This document shows, piece by piece, positions 1-10,500 of a stretch of 64,000 nucleotides of DNA. Position numbers and translations under genes: made by a program. Numbering within the stretch: the first letter of the stretch is position 1; each line of letters begins with the position of its first letter. The notes beneath the pieces are model-generated. The model was not told the DNA's origin. It made no database searches and saw nothing but the letters and a program-made list of their open reading frames with translations. The stretch spans positions 1 to 64,000 of the forward strand of contig JAEWCC010000051.1 in assembly GCA_023390815.1 (NCBI GenBank), written 5' to 3'. Origin of the DNA: Bacillota bacterium (lineage in GTDB: Bacteria > Bacillota > Clostridia > Christensenellales > SZUA-584).

Positions 1-809
1 GCATCGTGGGCACCTCCGCGTTCCCGTACAACGTCTATACGCAGTTCGTCAAGGGCTTCGGCCACAGCGAGCTTACTGATATGACCGCGGAGTATGAAGC
101 GCTGCGCGCAAGGAAGTCCGCGTGGGAGGTCGAGAACATCCGCAAAGCGTTCGGCCTCACGTTCGACGCGTACAAAGCCATGGCGGCCAAGATCGCGCCG
201 GGCGTCACCGAGATTGAAGTCGCCGCCGAAGGCGAATACGTGTGCCGCAAGGCGGGCGCAAACAGCTTCGCGTTCTCGTGTATCGTGGGCAGCGGCGAAC
301 GGGCCAAGGCCGTGGTCCCCACCGCCATCAACAAGGTGATGGAAGCGGGTGAGATGGTGATGCTGGGGCTGGCGCCGCGCATCAACGGGTACGCTGGCGT
401 GTTCGGCGAGACACTGCCGGTGAGCGGCGAGTTCACGAAACGCCAGAAGGACTGCGTGAACTGGCTTCGCGAAGCGTACCGCTTAACCAAGGGTATGCTG
501 AAGCCCGGCATGAAGGGCCGGGAGATCGACGTTCCCGCGCGGAAGAGCTTCACACAGAACGGACTGATCCAATACCTCGTGTGTCCGTTCGCGCACACGA
601 TCGGGCTGATGGAGGCCGAAGGGCCGTTCTACGGGCCGAACAGCGACGACGCGCTGGAACCGGGCATGACGGTGTGCGTGGACGTGAGCTTCTTCGGGCA
701 TCCCGAGTTCCACGGTTCGCGCATCGAGACGGGCTTTGTGATCACGGAAACGGGCTGCGAGCCGCTGTGCCCCGAGATGGACGCGATATTGATGCAGGAC
801 GTCAAATAA
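1..809 (+). CDS. M24 (creatinase/aminopeptidase P-like) family protein, 5' truncated
   Basis: The reading frame is open to the left edge (first whole codon at position 3), so the N-terminal domain lies outside the window. The visible 268 residues form a pita-bread fold M24 domain: the NGY segment, the HTIGL histidine motif and a C-terminal RIETG glutamate are present. Two of the five usual metal ligands are missing: the paired aspartates read Gly and Val around VMLGLAPRINGYAGVFGE, and the first glutamate is Asp in VCVDVSF. This resembles creatinase, a metal-free member of the family, more than a true Xaa-Pro peptidase. It opens an operon with an ASRT protein and a sugar-type ABC importer, so a small amidine or amide substrate taken up by that importer is possible. 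Family assignment is firm; the reaction is unknown. Confidence 0.85.
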   Translation, partial: IVGTSAFPYNVYTQFVKGFGHSELTDMTAEYEALRARKSAWEVENIRKAFGLTFDAYKAMAAKIAPGVTEIEVAAEGEYVCRKAGANSFAFSCIVGSGERAKAVVPTAINKVMEAGEMVMLGLAPRINGYAGVFGETLPVSGEFTKRQKDCVNWLREAYRLTKGMLKPGMKGREIDVPARKSFTQNGLIQYLVCPFAHTIGLMEAEGPFYGPNSDDALEPGMTVCVDVSFFGHPEFHGSRIETGFVITETGCEPLCPEMDAILMQDVK

Positions 810-821
810 GGAGGAGACAAC

Positions 822-1187
822 ATGAAGCTGGGCAAGAAGGTATGGGTATTTGCGGACGGAGACCTGCCCGCGCATCCGGAGGGTGTGGGCGAGCCCAAGG
901 CGCACGAGGCGCTGATGGTGGTCAACAACAGCGACCGGGACGCGAACCTCGCCATCACGCTGCTGTTTGAAGACAAGGGACCCAAGGAAGGGCTGATGCT
1001 GACCGTACCCGCGAAGCGCGTGAACTGCTTTCGCATGGACATGCCGATATGGGGCGGGGACTATGTGATCCCGTTCGGCCAGTACGCATTGATCGTGGAG
1101 AGCGACGTGCCGGTAGTGGCGGTGTTCGGGCGTCTGGACCGCCGCAAGGACATGGCGTACTACCCGGTCGCGCCGTACAACGAATAA
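822..1187 (+). CDS. ASRT (sensory rhodopsin transducer) superfamily small-molecule binding protein
   Basis: This 121-residue soluble protein matches the Anabaena sensory rhodopsin transducer family (Pfam ASRT): it opens with KKVWVFADGDLP, has an EALMVVNN strand, and contains the VPAKRVNCFRMD and ESDVPVVAVFGRLD blocks. ASRT proteins are beta-sandwich tetramers; outside rhodopsin-bearing organisms they are thought to bind sugars or other small ligands. It starts 12 bases after the M24 stop with a good AGGAGG site and lies just before a lipoprotein binding protein, so it is probably co-expressed with the importer. A paralogue is at 39623. No rhodopsin gene is in the window. Family assignment is strong; role inferred. 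Confidence 0.88.
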   Translation: MKLGKKVWVFADGDLPAHPEGVGEPKAHEALMVVNNSDRDANLAITLLFEDKGPKEGLMLTVPAKRVNCFRMDMPIWGGDYVIPFGQYALIVESDVPVVAVFGRLDRRKDMAYYPVAPYNE

Positions 1188-1239
1188 CAGATATATTGCC
1201 TGAAGAGGCAGATATAAAAAACGAACAGGAGGAAAAACA

Positions 1240-2265
1240 ATGAAAAAGCTGATATCACTGGTGATTGTTGCGCTGATGGTCGCGGTCGCATTCATGGGTT
1301 GCGCAGCTCCGGCGGGTACGGACAAGAGCACCGAGCCGTCGCAGCAGGCGAGCGAGCAGGTGTCCCAGGAGGCCAGCGCAGAAACGAGCGCGGCAACCGG
1401 AGAGAACAATCTGATCATCGTCTCGAACGCGTACTACACGGCGGCTTACTGCGTACCTTTCAATGCGGGCGCTATCGCGAAGGGGCAGGAGCTGGGCTAC
1501 GAAGTGCAGGTGCTGGACGGCGAGCAGGATCAGACCAAGCAGCTCGAGCAGGCGAGGCTGGCGATTGAGACCGCGGCGGGCTTCATCTACTTCCCGGCGG
1601 ATGTCGACGGCTCCACTTCCGTGATTGAGACGCTGCAGGAAGCAAACTTCCCGTACATTGTCATCAACAACTATACCAAGGAAGCCGTAGAAGCCAAAAA
1701 CGTTTCGTGCTATGTCGGCGCTGACGTGACGAAGCACGGCGAAAACATGGCGCAGGCGGTTATGGATCTGCTTCCGGACGGCGGCAAGATCGTGGCAGTC
1801 GAAGGAACCGCAGGACATGCGCAGACCATTGCGTTCAACGAAGTGTTCGACGCGAAGTTCACACCGGATACCAAAATTGAGTGGCTGGATCGTCAGGACG
1901 GCGATTTTGACTCCGACGTGGCGTTCACGAAGATGTCCGATATGATCACGCGCTACGGCGATCAGATCAACCTCATCATCTCTCACAGCGGTGACATCTG
2001 TGCCGGTATCATCTCCGCGCTGGAGTCCGCAGGCTACGGCCCCGGGGATATCCCGATCGTGACGGCCGGTTCCAATGAGAGCATCAAGGAAGGTATTGAG
2101 GAAGGCTGGATTACCTGCACCTCCACGCAGGACCCGAGCACCGAGTCGGCACTGGGCGTTGAGACGCTCGTGAAGATCATCAACGGCGAAACGGTCGAAA
2201 AGATCATTACCATCAACGAAGACCTCTGCTACAAAGAGGATGTCGCAAACTACAACTGGTTCTAA
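1240..2265 (+). CDS. Sugar ABC transporter substrate-binding lipoprotein (RbsB-like)
   Basis: The N-terminus has a lysine pair, a hydrophobic stretch and a lipobox ending at FMGC (Cys 20), followed by a Ser/Thr/Glu-rich linker to about residue 60. This marks a membrane-anchored lipoprotein. The rest (residues about 65-341) is a periplasmic-binding-protein type I fold, as in ribose or galactose binding proteins, with the motifs IIVSNAYYTAAYCVPF and SHSGDICAGIISALE. It begins 52 bases after the ASRT gene behind an AGGAGG site. It supplies ligand to the ATPase and permeases downstream. The sugar or other ligand cannot be read from the sequence. Confidence 0.93.
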   Translation: MKKLISLVIVALMVAVAFMGCAAPAGTDKSTEPSQQASEQVSQEASAETSAATGENNLIIVSNAYYTAAYCVPFNAGAIAKGQELGYEVQVLDGEQDQTKQLEQARLAIETAAGFIYFPADVDGSTSVIETLQEANFPYIVINNYTKEAVEAKNVSCYVGADVTKHGENMAQAVMDLLPDGGKIVAVEGTAGHAQTIAFNEVFDAKFTPDTKIEWLDRQDGDFDSDVAFTKMSDMITRYGDQINLIISHSGDICAGIISALESAGYGPGDIPIVTAGSNESIKEGIEEGWITCTSTQDPSTESALGVETLVKIINGETVEKIITINEDLCYKEDVANYNWF

Positions 2266-2285
2266 ACGCTCCGGTGGGCAGTGCT

Positions 2286-2311
2286 GTGAAGGGCGGGCAA
2301 CCGCCCTTCAC
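2286..2311 (+). other. Intercistronic hairpin after the binding-protein gene
   Basis: A perfect 11-bp stem (GTGAAGGGCGG with CCGCCCTTCAC) closes a GCAA (GNRA-type) tetraloop 21 bases after the binding-protein stop. No T-run follows. Such hairpins often protect the abundant binding-protein mRNA from 3' decay while reducing expression of the downstream ATPase. The second importer in the window has the same arrangement at 33587. Confidence 0.7.
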
Positions 2312-2434
2312 ACACGATGATTGCGCCAAAGCATGAGCACATTTCAGGGCGCTGTTGGTTGATGCAGCCCCCGCATCATCAGTTTGGGGGCGCGCCTCCA
2401 AATATGGGGTATTGGCTTGAGGGAGGTATGCTTT

Positions 2435-3919
2435 TTGAACAATTATATTCTGGAGATGGAAGGGATCACGAAAACCTTTCCGGGCGTGAAGGCGCTTGAT
2501 CACGCGTCGTTCAAAGTCCGGCAAGGGGAGGTGCATGCGCTGGTCGGGGAGAACGGCGCAGGCAAGTCCACACTGATGAAGGTGCTTAACGGCATCTATC
2601 AGCCGGATGAAGGCACCATTCGCATTGGCGGAGAACCGGTTCGGTTTAAGGATACGAATGCCGCCAAAAACAGCGGCGTCAGCCTCATCTATCAGGAATT
2701 CAATCTTATCAATGATTTGAGCGTAGCGGAGAACATCTATCTGGGCAAGCTCCGGACAAATAAATTAAGAGGGGTCGACTGGAAAGCCCTGCGCGGCGAT
2801 GCCGACGGGCTGATCCGTCGATTGGGATTTCACTTCAGCGCCAAAGAGAAGGTGAAGGATTTGAGCGTGGCGGAAAGGCAGCTCGTGGAAATCGCGAAAG
2901 CGCTGTCCGTTAACGCCAAAATCATCGCCATGGACGAACCGACATCCGCGCTGACCCGCAAAGAAACCGACCGGCTGTTTGAAATCATTCATGACCTGAA
3001 GAAAGACGGCATTACCGTCATATACATATCCCACAAACTGGAAGAGGTTTTTGCGATATGCGACACGGTCACCGTGCTGCGTGACGGCCAGATCATCGAT
3101 ACGAACCCGATTGCGGATACGAACCGGGCCGAGGTGGTATCCAAGATGGTCGGGCGCTCTGTGGACACGAATTTCCCCAAGCGAGATACAAAACCCGGGG
3201 AGGTCGTACTGAAGGTGGAAGGCATCACGCGCGAAGGATTGGTGGATCATGTATCCTTCGAGTTGCGCAAGGGAGAGATATTGGGCATCGCGGGGCTGGT
3301 GGGCGCAGGACGTACGGAGCTCGTCGAAGCGATATTCGGCGCGGCCAAGCGCGATGCGGGAGATATCTATGTGAACGGCAAACTTGCCCGAATCAACTCC
3401 ACCACGCAGGGCAAGAAATACTCCATCGGCCTTGTGACCGAAGACCGCAAGGAGACCGGGCTCGCGCTGACCTACAGCGTGGCGAGCAACATCTCGATGA
3501 CCAATATTGACAAGGTTATGAAGCATGGTGTGATCAGCCGAAAGCTCGAAAGGGAGAATACGCTCAAATATGTGGAGGAGCTTGGTATCAAGACGCCCTC
3601 CATCCAGCAGACCGTGCTCAATCTCTCCGGCGGCAACCAGCAAAAGGTCGTTCTGGCCAAGTGGCTGTGCGCCAATGTGGATGTCCTGATACTCGATGAA
3701 CCCACGAGGGGTATCGATGTGGGCGCGAAATATGAGATTTATCTGTTGATGAACAAGCTCGTTGCGCAGGGCAAGTCCATTATCATGATATCGTCCGAAC
3801 TGCCGGAGGTGCTTGGTATGAGCGACCGCGTACTGGTGATGAACGAAGGACGCAAAAAGGGCGAGCTGCAGGGCGAGGCGATCAACTCCGAAGCTGTCAT
3901 GCACATGGCGCTCAGCTGA
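2435..3919 (+). CDS. Sugar ABC transporter ATP-binding protein, tandem NBD (RbsA/MglA-like)
   Basis: A 494-residue protein with two fused nucleotide-binding domains, the usual form for RbsA/MglA-type importers. NBD1 has GENGAGKST, a signature region around LSVAERQ and Walker B IIAMDEPT. NBD2 has the customary altered Walker A GLVGAGRTE, signature LSGGNQQK and Walker B LILDEPT, followed by GIDVGAKYE. I chose the TTG start at 2435 because a GGGAGG site lies 8 bases upstream and homology begins just after it; an ATG 51 bases earlier has no ribosome site. It energises the permeases that follow 14 bases downstream. Confidence 0.94.
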   Translation: MNNYILEMEGITKTFPGVKALDHASFKVRQGEVHALVGENGAGKSTLMKVLNGIYQPDEGTIRIGGEPVRFKDTNAAKNSGVSLIYQEFNLINDLSVAENIYLGKLRTNKLRGVDWKALRGDADGLIRRLGFHFSAKEKVKDLSVAERQLVEIAKALSVNAKIIAMDEPTSALTRKETDRLFEIIHDLKKDGITVIYISHKLEEVFAICDTVTVLRDGQIIDTNPIADTNRAEVVSKMVGRSVDTNFPKRDTKPGEVVLKVEGITREGLVDHVSFELRKGEILGIAGLVGAGRTELVEAIFGAAKRDAGDIYVNGKLARINSTTQGKKYSIGLVTEDRKETGLALTYSVASNISMTNIDKVMKHGVISRKLERENTLKYVEELGIKTPSIQQTVLNLSGGNQQKVVLAKWLCANVDVLILDEPTRGIDVGAKYEIYLLMNKLVAQGKSIIMISSELPEVLGMSDRVLVMNEGRKKGELQGEAINSEAVMHMALS

Positions 3920-3933
3920 CGGGAGGAATGATT

Positions 3934-4947
3934 ATGCAAGAAAAAAGTTTGAGCGCGCGCAATCCCCGCTTTGACATCGGGAACCTGCTGCGCAGCTATG
4001 GCGTGCTGATCGGTCTGGTACTGATCATCATAGTGGCTTCCATACTGGAGCCGACCTTTATCACCGGGCGCAATATGCTCAACATTCTGCGCCAGATGAC
4101 GATACTCGGGCTTTGCTCGCTGGGCATGACGTACGTGTTTATGACGGGCATGATGGATCTCTCGGTCGGTGCGGTAGTGTCGCTCGGCTCGGTGCTCGCA
4201 GTGTCCTTCATGAACCGGCTGGTGCCTGAAACCGGTACGGGCAGCGAGGACTGGATCACGATTCTGATCATACTCGGCGCAGCTTTGATGGGCTTTATCG
4301 TCGGCCTCGCGAACGGCGTCATCATATCGGGCATCAACGGCAGGCTGGGCGAATCGTTTATCATCACCTACGGTATGCAGATTGTGGTGGCTGCGCTTGC
4401 ACTGCTGTATTCGGGCGGACAGTTCATCAAAGGGGATTACTTCGAGGGCATTTATACGGAAGTCGGCAGGGGCTATTGGCCGATTATCATCTACGTGGCG
4501 ATCGCGGCCGTGCTGCACTTCGTACTCAAGTACACCAAATTCGGGCGTCAGGTAAGTTATTTGGGCGCGAACGTCGACGCGGCCCGTATGTCGGGTATCC
4601 GCGTCAAGCTGGTCCGCCTGTTCGTATTCGGCATCTGCGGCGCGTGCGCGGGTCTCGCGGCGATATTCCTGACATCACGCGTCAGCTCGGCTTCTCCGTT
4701 GCAGGGCGAGGGCTACGAACTCGATACCATCGCGGCGGTCATGATCGGCGGAACGAGCCAGACGGGCGGGTCCGGCAGCATTATCAACACTGTACTCGGC
4801 GTGCTCGTCATCAGCGTACTCAACAACGCGCTCAACGTGATGGGCATCGGTTCCAACGTGCAGCTGTTTGTACGCGGTGTCATCATCGTGCTTACGGTCG
4901 CGCTGGATATGTGGAACAAGTCGATACTCGCTAGGCAGAAGAGGTGA
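3934..4947 (+). CDS. Sugar ABC transporter permease 1 (RbsC-like)
   Basis: A polytopic protein of about 337 residues with nine to ten hydrophobic segments and the RbsC-family pattern: a GMTYVFMTGMMDLSVGA segment near residue 65 and a cytoplasmic EAA-like loop with FGRQVSYLGANVDAARMSGI. The ATG at 3928 is only one base from the GGGAGG site; the in-frame ATG at 3934 is better spaced and is preferred. The gene overlaps its partner permease by four bases if that partner used the GTG at 4944. It probably forms a heterodimeric channel with the next gene product. Substrate unknown. Confidence 0.9.
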   Translation: MQEKSLSARNPRFDIGNLLRSYGVLIGLVLIIIVASILEPTFITGRNMLNILRQMTILGLCSLGMTYVFMTGMMDLSVGAVVSLGSVLAVSFMNRLVPETGTGSEDWITILIILGAALMGFIVGLANGVIISGINGRLGESFIITYGMQIVVAALALLYSGGQFIKGDYFEGIYTEVGRGYWPIIIYVAIAAVLHFVLKYTKFGRQVSYLGANVDAARMSGIRVKLVRLFVFGICGACAGLAAIFLTSRVSSASPLQGEGYELDTIAAVMIGGTSQTGGSGSIINTVLGVLVISVLNNALNVMGIGSNVQLFVRGVIIVLTVALDMWNKSILARQKR

Positions 4948-4952
4948 AAACG

Positions 4953-5924
4953 ATGAATACGCAGAGTAAAAAGATCAATGTAAAGCGGCTGCTGCTCAGC
5001 CAGGTAGTGCTGGTCAGCCTGATCCTGTTCATCGTCGTCATTTCCGTATTCTTTCCGGCGTTTCTCCAGGGCGACAATATACGAAACATCTTCATGGATA
5101 TGTCCATCTACGGCGTGGTCGCCTGCGGCATGACGGTTCTTATCATTTGCGGCGAATTCGATTTAAGCTCTTCGTCGCAGTATATGTGGGCGTCCATTCT
5201 GTTTGTGACGCTGCTCAACAAAGTGCCGGTGCCGATCGCGATTTTGGGCGTCATTGCTTCGGGTATGATCTGGGGAGCGATCAACGGTATACTCGTCACG
5301 CGCTTCAAGGTCAACTCGTTTACGGCGACCCTCGGTACAATGATCATTATCCGCAGCATTTGCCTGCTGTTTACCGACGGCAAGATGGTCAGCACCGACA
5401 ATGAGTTTATTAAATCGTTCGGCAACGCGACGTGGCTGGGCCTGTCCTCGCTGACCTATGTCTATATCGCCGTGCTCGTCGTGATCTCGGTGATGCTGGC
5501 CTATACAAACTTCGGCAGGCGGATCTATGCCACGGGCGGCAATATTGAAGTCGCTCGTCTTGCGGGCATCAAGGTGCAGCGCTATAAGTTTGCGACGTTC
5601 GTGATCATGGGCATCCTCTGCGCGATCGGCGGCATGATGCTCGTGTCCATGCTGCGCGCAGGGTCCACGCAGTATGGTACCGATATCGCGCTTACGTGTG
5701 TGGCCGCGACGGTCATCGGCGGCACCAGCCTGTCGGGCGGCTCGGGCAACGTGGTGCGCACGTTCCTCGGTATGCTCGTCATCAACGTATTATACAAAGC
5801 GCTCATATTCCTCGGGCTACAGGCGTATTACCAGAGCCTCGTCAAGGGCATCGTGCTGATCGCGGTGGTTGTGCTCGATGCGTATATCAGCCAGAGCAGC
5901 AAGGCGAGAAAAGTCAGCGCATAA
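4953..5924 (+). CDS. Sugar ABC transporter permease 2 (RbsC-like)
   Basis: Second permease of the importer, about 323 residues, with the same family features: VVACGMTVLIICGEFDLSSSS near the N-terminal third and FGRRIYATGGNIEVARLAGI in the coupling loop. The ATG at 4953 has an AGAGGTG site seven bases upstream; the GTG at 4944 would overlap the previous stop. Two distinct permeases, rather than a homodimer, are typical of the rhamnose/AI-2-like branch of this family. It ends 13 bases before the M81 peptidase, so the two are co-transcribed. Confidence 0.9.
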   Translation: MNTQSKKINVKRLLLSQVVLVSLILFIVVISVFFPAFLQGDNIRNIFMDMSIYGVVACGMTVLIICGEFDLSSSSQYMWASILFVTLLNKVPVPIAILGVIASGMIWGAINGILVTRFKVNSFTATLGTMIIIRSICLLFTDGKMVSTDNEFIKSFGNATWLGLSSLTYVYIAVLVVISVMLAYTNFGRRIYATGGNIEVARLAGIKVQRYKFATFVIMGILCAIGGMMLVSMLRAGSTQYGTDIALTCVAATVIGGTSLSGGSGNVVRTFLGMLVINVLYKALIFLGLQAYYQSLVKGIVLIAVVVLDAYISQSSKARKVSA

Positions 5925-5937
5925 CAGGAGAACAGTT

Positions 5938-7350
5938 ATGAAGATCGTGGTCGGTTCGCTGCAGCAGGAGTCCAACACGCTTTGCCCTGCTGCCAGCGAA
6001 ACCAGGGATTTTGATATCGTGCGCGGTGAGGCGATGATCCAAAGGATCGCCGCCGCAAGGTACTTTGAACAGATCGGTGCGCAGATGATCCCGACGTTAT
6101 ATGCCAACGCGGTTCCGGGCGGCACACTGAAAAAGCGGGACTTCCTGCTGCTAGCCGAAGAGTTGGTAAACGGGATACCGCAAAGCGGCATGGATGGAAT
6201 CTATCTGTATCTGCATGGCGCGATGTTCGTGGAGGATATTGGCAGCGGCGAAGCGGCGCTGCTCACCATGGTACGCGCCAAGGTGGGCTTTGAGGTCCCG
6301 ATCGCGCTGGCGCTCGACTTTCATGCGAATAACACAACGGAGCTTATGGGGCTTGTCAATATCATCGCGGGATACCGGACGGCGCCGCACCGCGATATGG
6401 ACGAGACCGAGAACCGGGCGGCGGAGCTGCTCGTCCGGTGTATTCAAAAAAAGCTTCTGCCTATGCCGCAGATGGCGCGCGCTTATGTCGTTGCACCGGG
6501 GGACTGTGTCCTGACCGACAAGCAGCCCCTGCGCGGTATCCTCGAAGAGGCGCGTCGGCTTGAAGAGACGCCCGGGATGCTCATCTGCAACGTATTCAAC
6601 GGGCAGGCCTGGGTGGACGCGCCCCACATGGGGCCATCGATGGTCTGCATCCATGAGACAGACGAGAACGCTGCGCAGGAAGCTGCGGATCGACTCGCGC
6701 GGATGTTCTACGACGCGCGGTACGACTTTAAGTTTGAAATCGAGGCATGCCCGCCGATTGATGCGGTGCGCCTCGCGATGGAGGATCAGCCGCGTCCCGT
6801 GTTCGTTACCGACAGCGGTGATAATACCACCGCGGGAGCGCCGGGGGACAGCGCCTTTATGCTGCGCCTCCTTCAGCAGATGGGCGTACAAAATGTGCTG
6901 CTCGGCGGCCTGACGGACGCCCTGGCGGTGCGTGCGTGCGCGGACAGGGCCGTCGGCGATCATGTCCTCCTTACCGTGGGTGGCACGATCTCGCCCTCCG
7001 GTCCTAAAACTGATATCGAAGGGACGATACTTTATAAAGGGGACATCGAAGGCTGGTATGGGGAAAACGCAGGCCCGGCGGTGGTAATCCGTTCGGGCGG
7101 TATCGACGTAATCCTCACCGAAAACCGCTGCGCGCTGACCAAGCCGCGTATATTCAAGGGGCTGGGGCTTAATATCTGCGATTATCGCTTTGTGATTGTG
7201 AAGCTGGGGTATCTTTACCCGGAACTGCAGCAGGCCGCGCAGCGGGCCATACTCGCATTCACATCGGGCAGCAGCCCGGAGAGGCTGCAGGATATGGGCC
7301 TTAAGAATATCCGGAGGCCCATGTTCCCTCTCGACGATCATTTCATGTAA
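5938..7350 (+). CDS. M81 family metallopeptidase (MlrC-like)
   Basis: A 470-residue protein of the M81/MlrC family (microcystinase C relatives). Family blocks are clear: GSLQQESNTLCP at the N-terminus, YLHGAMFVE near 95, DFHANNTTELMG near 130 with a likely zinc histidine, RTAPHRDMDET, and DSGDNTTAGAPGDS near 305. The ATG at 5938 has CAGGAG upstream; the longer frame starting at 5869 lies inside the permease gene and is rejected. Family members hydrolyse peptide or amide bonds in small molecules. In this operon it probably processes the imported ligand. The true substrate is not known. Confidence 0.88.
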   Translation: MKIVVGSLQQESNTLCPAASETRDFDIVRGEAMIQRIAAARYFEQIGAQMIPTLYANAVPGGTLKKRDFLLLAEELVNGIPQSGMDGIYLYLHGAMFVEDIGSGEAALLTMVRAKVGFEVPIALALDFHANNTTELMGLVNIIAGYRTAPHRDMDETENRAAELLVRCIQKKLLPMPQMARAYVVAPGDCVLTDKQPLRGILEEARRLEETPGMLICNVFNGQAWVDAPHMGPSMVCIHETDENAAQEAADRLARMFYDARYDFKFEIEACPPIDAVRLAMEDQPRPVFVTDSGDNTTAGAPGDSAFMLRLLQQMGVQNVLLGGLTDALAVRACADRAVGDHVLLTVGGTISPSGPKTDIEGTILYKGDIEGWYGENAGPAVVIRSGGIDVILTENRCALTKPRIFKGLGLNICDYRFVIVKLGYLYPELQQAAQRAILAFTSGSSPERLQDMGLKNIRRPMFPLDDHFM

Positions 7351-7362
7351 AAGTCATACCTG

Positions 7363-7393
7363 ACGCGGACAGCTCACGCTGCCCGCGTTTTTC
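7363..7393 (+). terminator. Rho-independent terminator after the M81 gene
   Basis: An imperfect 11-bp stem (ACGCGGACAGC with GCTGCCCGCGT, one mismatch) with a TCAC loop is followed by TTTTTC. It lies 12 bases after the stop codon and closes the first operon. Confidence 0.85.
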
Positions 7394-7471
7394 GTAAAGG
7401 CTGTTCATACTAATCAAATGTAACAAAATAGGAAAAAACCAAGCCGACGCATTCCCTATTTCATATTTAAA

Positions 7472-7480
7472 TGTTATAAT
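7472..7480 (+). promoter_or_regulatory. Extended -10 promoter for the LTD/CotH gene
   Basis: The sequence TGTTATAAT is a consensus -10 with the TG extension. The -35 position 17 bases upstream (TTCCCT) is poor, as is usual for extended -10 promoters. It sits about 77 bases before the start of the CotH-domain gene. Confidence 0.55.
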
Positions 7481-7556
7481 GCAAAGATAGTGTTAAAAGG
7501 CGGCGAATATCCGCTGAATATGACGCAATGCCAATAGAAAACGGCGGACATGGTAG

Positions 7557-10500
7557 ATGATGAAAGAGAAGAAGTATGGTTTCCCTTGGGGACAAGCCGG
7601 CCGGAAGTGGCTGAACAGAGGGATTTATTGCGGCATCATAATTGCAATAATGTTTTCAGGACTGTTTTCAGGTTGCAGTGAGGGCGCATCCTCGCACAAT
7701 GTGAACGGGCTTTTCATTTCGGAAGTCGTCAGTTCCAACTCGGATTCGCTGGCAGACCCTGTTTACGGTTCTCCCGACTGGATAGAGCTTTATAACGGTT
7801 CCAGCAACGCGATCGACCTTGAGGGCTATACGCTTTATGAATCGACCGGGAACCGGTTTACATTCCCGGCTGTTTCGATCGCTGCGCAAAGCTATCTTGT
7901 CGTTTACTGCTGTCCCACGCTTGAAACACCGGAATCTGCACAGGAAACCGTTTCGGCAGAGACCGCAACGCCCGCCGCGGATGGCACAGCCGACGCAGTG
8001 GCGGGGCCGATCTGCACCGGCTTTAAACTCTCCAGAGATGGCGCCAATATTACGCTCGCTTCCAGGGGAGGCACGCTTCAGGAACTGGCGGTTCCTTCGC
8101 TCGATACCGATATCTCCTACGGGTTCCGGGATGACGGAACTTACGGTTACTTTATACAATCCACGCCCGGTCAGCCCAATACCACCCCGTCGTTTGCAAC
8201 GATGGAGGAACTGCGCGGCGGCGAACAGGTTTCGCTTCAGATCAGCGAGATACTGCCTAAGGATGTTTCCGACACGGAACCCTATGCCTGGGTGGAGTTA
8301 TATAACGCAGGCGACAGTTCCATCCTGCTTTCGGATTACTACATCTCCGAGAACCTTTCCAATCTGAAAAAGGCTGCGCTGCCTGCCATTGAGCTTGCGG
8401 CGGGGCAATATGCCGTTATCAAGTTCAGCGACCAGTCGGAAGAAAATTCTGTGCCTTTCAAGATTGGCAGCGATGAAACGACGATCGCGGTTTCCGATCA
8501 TCTCGGCGTGATGATCGATCGCATTGTCTGGGATTTGGATATACTCCCCGGCATATCCGCAGGCAAGGGCGAAGATGGCAGCACCGTATACTACCCCGTA
8601 CCGACTCCAGGGGCAGCCAACAGCGCGAATTTCCTCGCCAGCACGGAAATTTCGCTGACCGAAGGTCTGGACGATGTGTACATCAACGAATTGCTCGTGA
8701 ACAATACGTTTTCCGTGATTGATGCGTACGGCGAGCGCAGTCCCTGGGTGGAGCTGTACAATTCATCGAGCCAGCCGGTTTCCCTCTCCGGCTATGCGCT
8801 CTCCGACGACCCGGAGAGCCTCTGGAAATGGAATCTGCCCGATATCACGCTTGAAGCCAACAGCTATATTGTGATCTACCTTTCGGGTCAGGATCAGCGC
8901 GGCGAACAGCTGCATACCAACTTCAAGTTGGGGGATGCAGATCATGCACTGTACTTGATCAACCTGACTTCGCAGAAGATGCAGACGGTCACGCTGCCTG
9001 CGGAAAACAAGGACAATGTATCGTACGGTCTTTCATCCGGCGGGCAGTGGATGTTCTATCCGCAGCCCACGCCGATGGCCGCAAACAGTACACAGGGCTT
9101 TACCGAGATCGCAAGCGTCGGCGGACAATACGCCGGCGTTTCGATCAACGAGGTGGCCAGCGTCAGCAAAGCCCGGGGCGGCGCAGCCGATTGGGTGGAA
9201 CTCTTTAACGGCTCCACGGAGGATATCGACCTTTCCGGTTACTGCCTGTCCGATTCGAAAAACGATACGACCAAATGGCCCATTGGCAACATCCATATTC
9301 AAGCGGGGGGCTATGAAGTGATCGACGAATATGCCGCTGACGGAAATACAGGCGAACTGACGATCGCGCTGAGCGGAGAAACGCTGTATCTGTTCAGCCC
9401 GGAAGGACTGATGCTCGATCGCTTCGAGACGGGCGTACTGCGCCCGGGGGTATCGCGCGGAGTATATATGAACAGCGACGCACAAAAAAGCGTCGCTTTC
9501 TTTGGTAATCCCACTCCGGGCAGCCAGAATAACGGAAGCGTTCTCAGCGGTTACTGTGATGCACCTTTGTTCTCTGTGCCGGGCGGTTATCACAACAGCT
9601 CCGTTACGCTCGAAATGACGACCAAAACCCAGGGCGGCGTCATCCACTACACGACGGACGGTTCGACACCGACGGCGAATTCCCCGCAATATACTGCTCC
9701 CCTTACGATATCCGACACAAAGACGGTGCGCGCAATCGCGGTGGCGGAAGGACGAATTACCAGTGACGAGATGGTGGCAACATATTTGCTGGATGATACC
9801 CACTCTTTGCCCGTCGTATGCCTTTCAATAAATCAGAGCGATCTCAGTTACGTGTTTGGCAGCACAGGCCGTAAGGATACCCGTGAGCGCGCGGGTTATG
9901 TGGAATATTACGAACCCGACGGCACACTGGGCGTCAGTTTTCCCGCAGGTTTTCGCATCGCGGGCGCAGGCACACGCGCTGCGAAGCAGAAATCCATCAA
10001 CCTATATCTGCGCGGCGGCTATGGCCGCAGTTCCGTTACATACCCGTTCTTCGACGGCTATGATCTGACGACATTCAAATCGCTCTCCTTGCGCAACATG
10101 GGGGCGTGGCAGGATATGACGCGAATGAAGGACGTATTCGTGTCCACAGCCGCAAACGGCTTGAATCTGGACAACGCGCAGGCGAAATTTGCGGTTGTCT
10201 ACATCAACGGTAATTACTGGGGGCTGTACGAATTTAAAGAGAACCAGAACGAAGAGTATTTCGCTGCCCGGCACGGTATCGATGCGGATAACGTTGTGAT
10301 GGTACGCGGCAACAAATATAACGTGCAGACGGGCCGCACGGACCAGGACATCGTCAGCCTGTATTCTCTCGCTCAGCGGAATATGAACAACGCGGATACC
10401 TTTGCAGAATATACGAGCCTTGCCGATTCAGATTATTTTATGGATTACCTGATTGCAGAGACCTTCTTTGGCTGTTATGACACATATAATCAGAAGTTTG

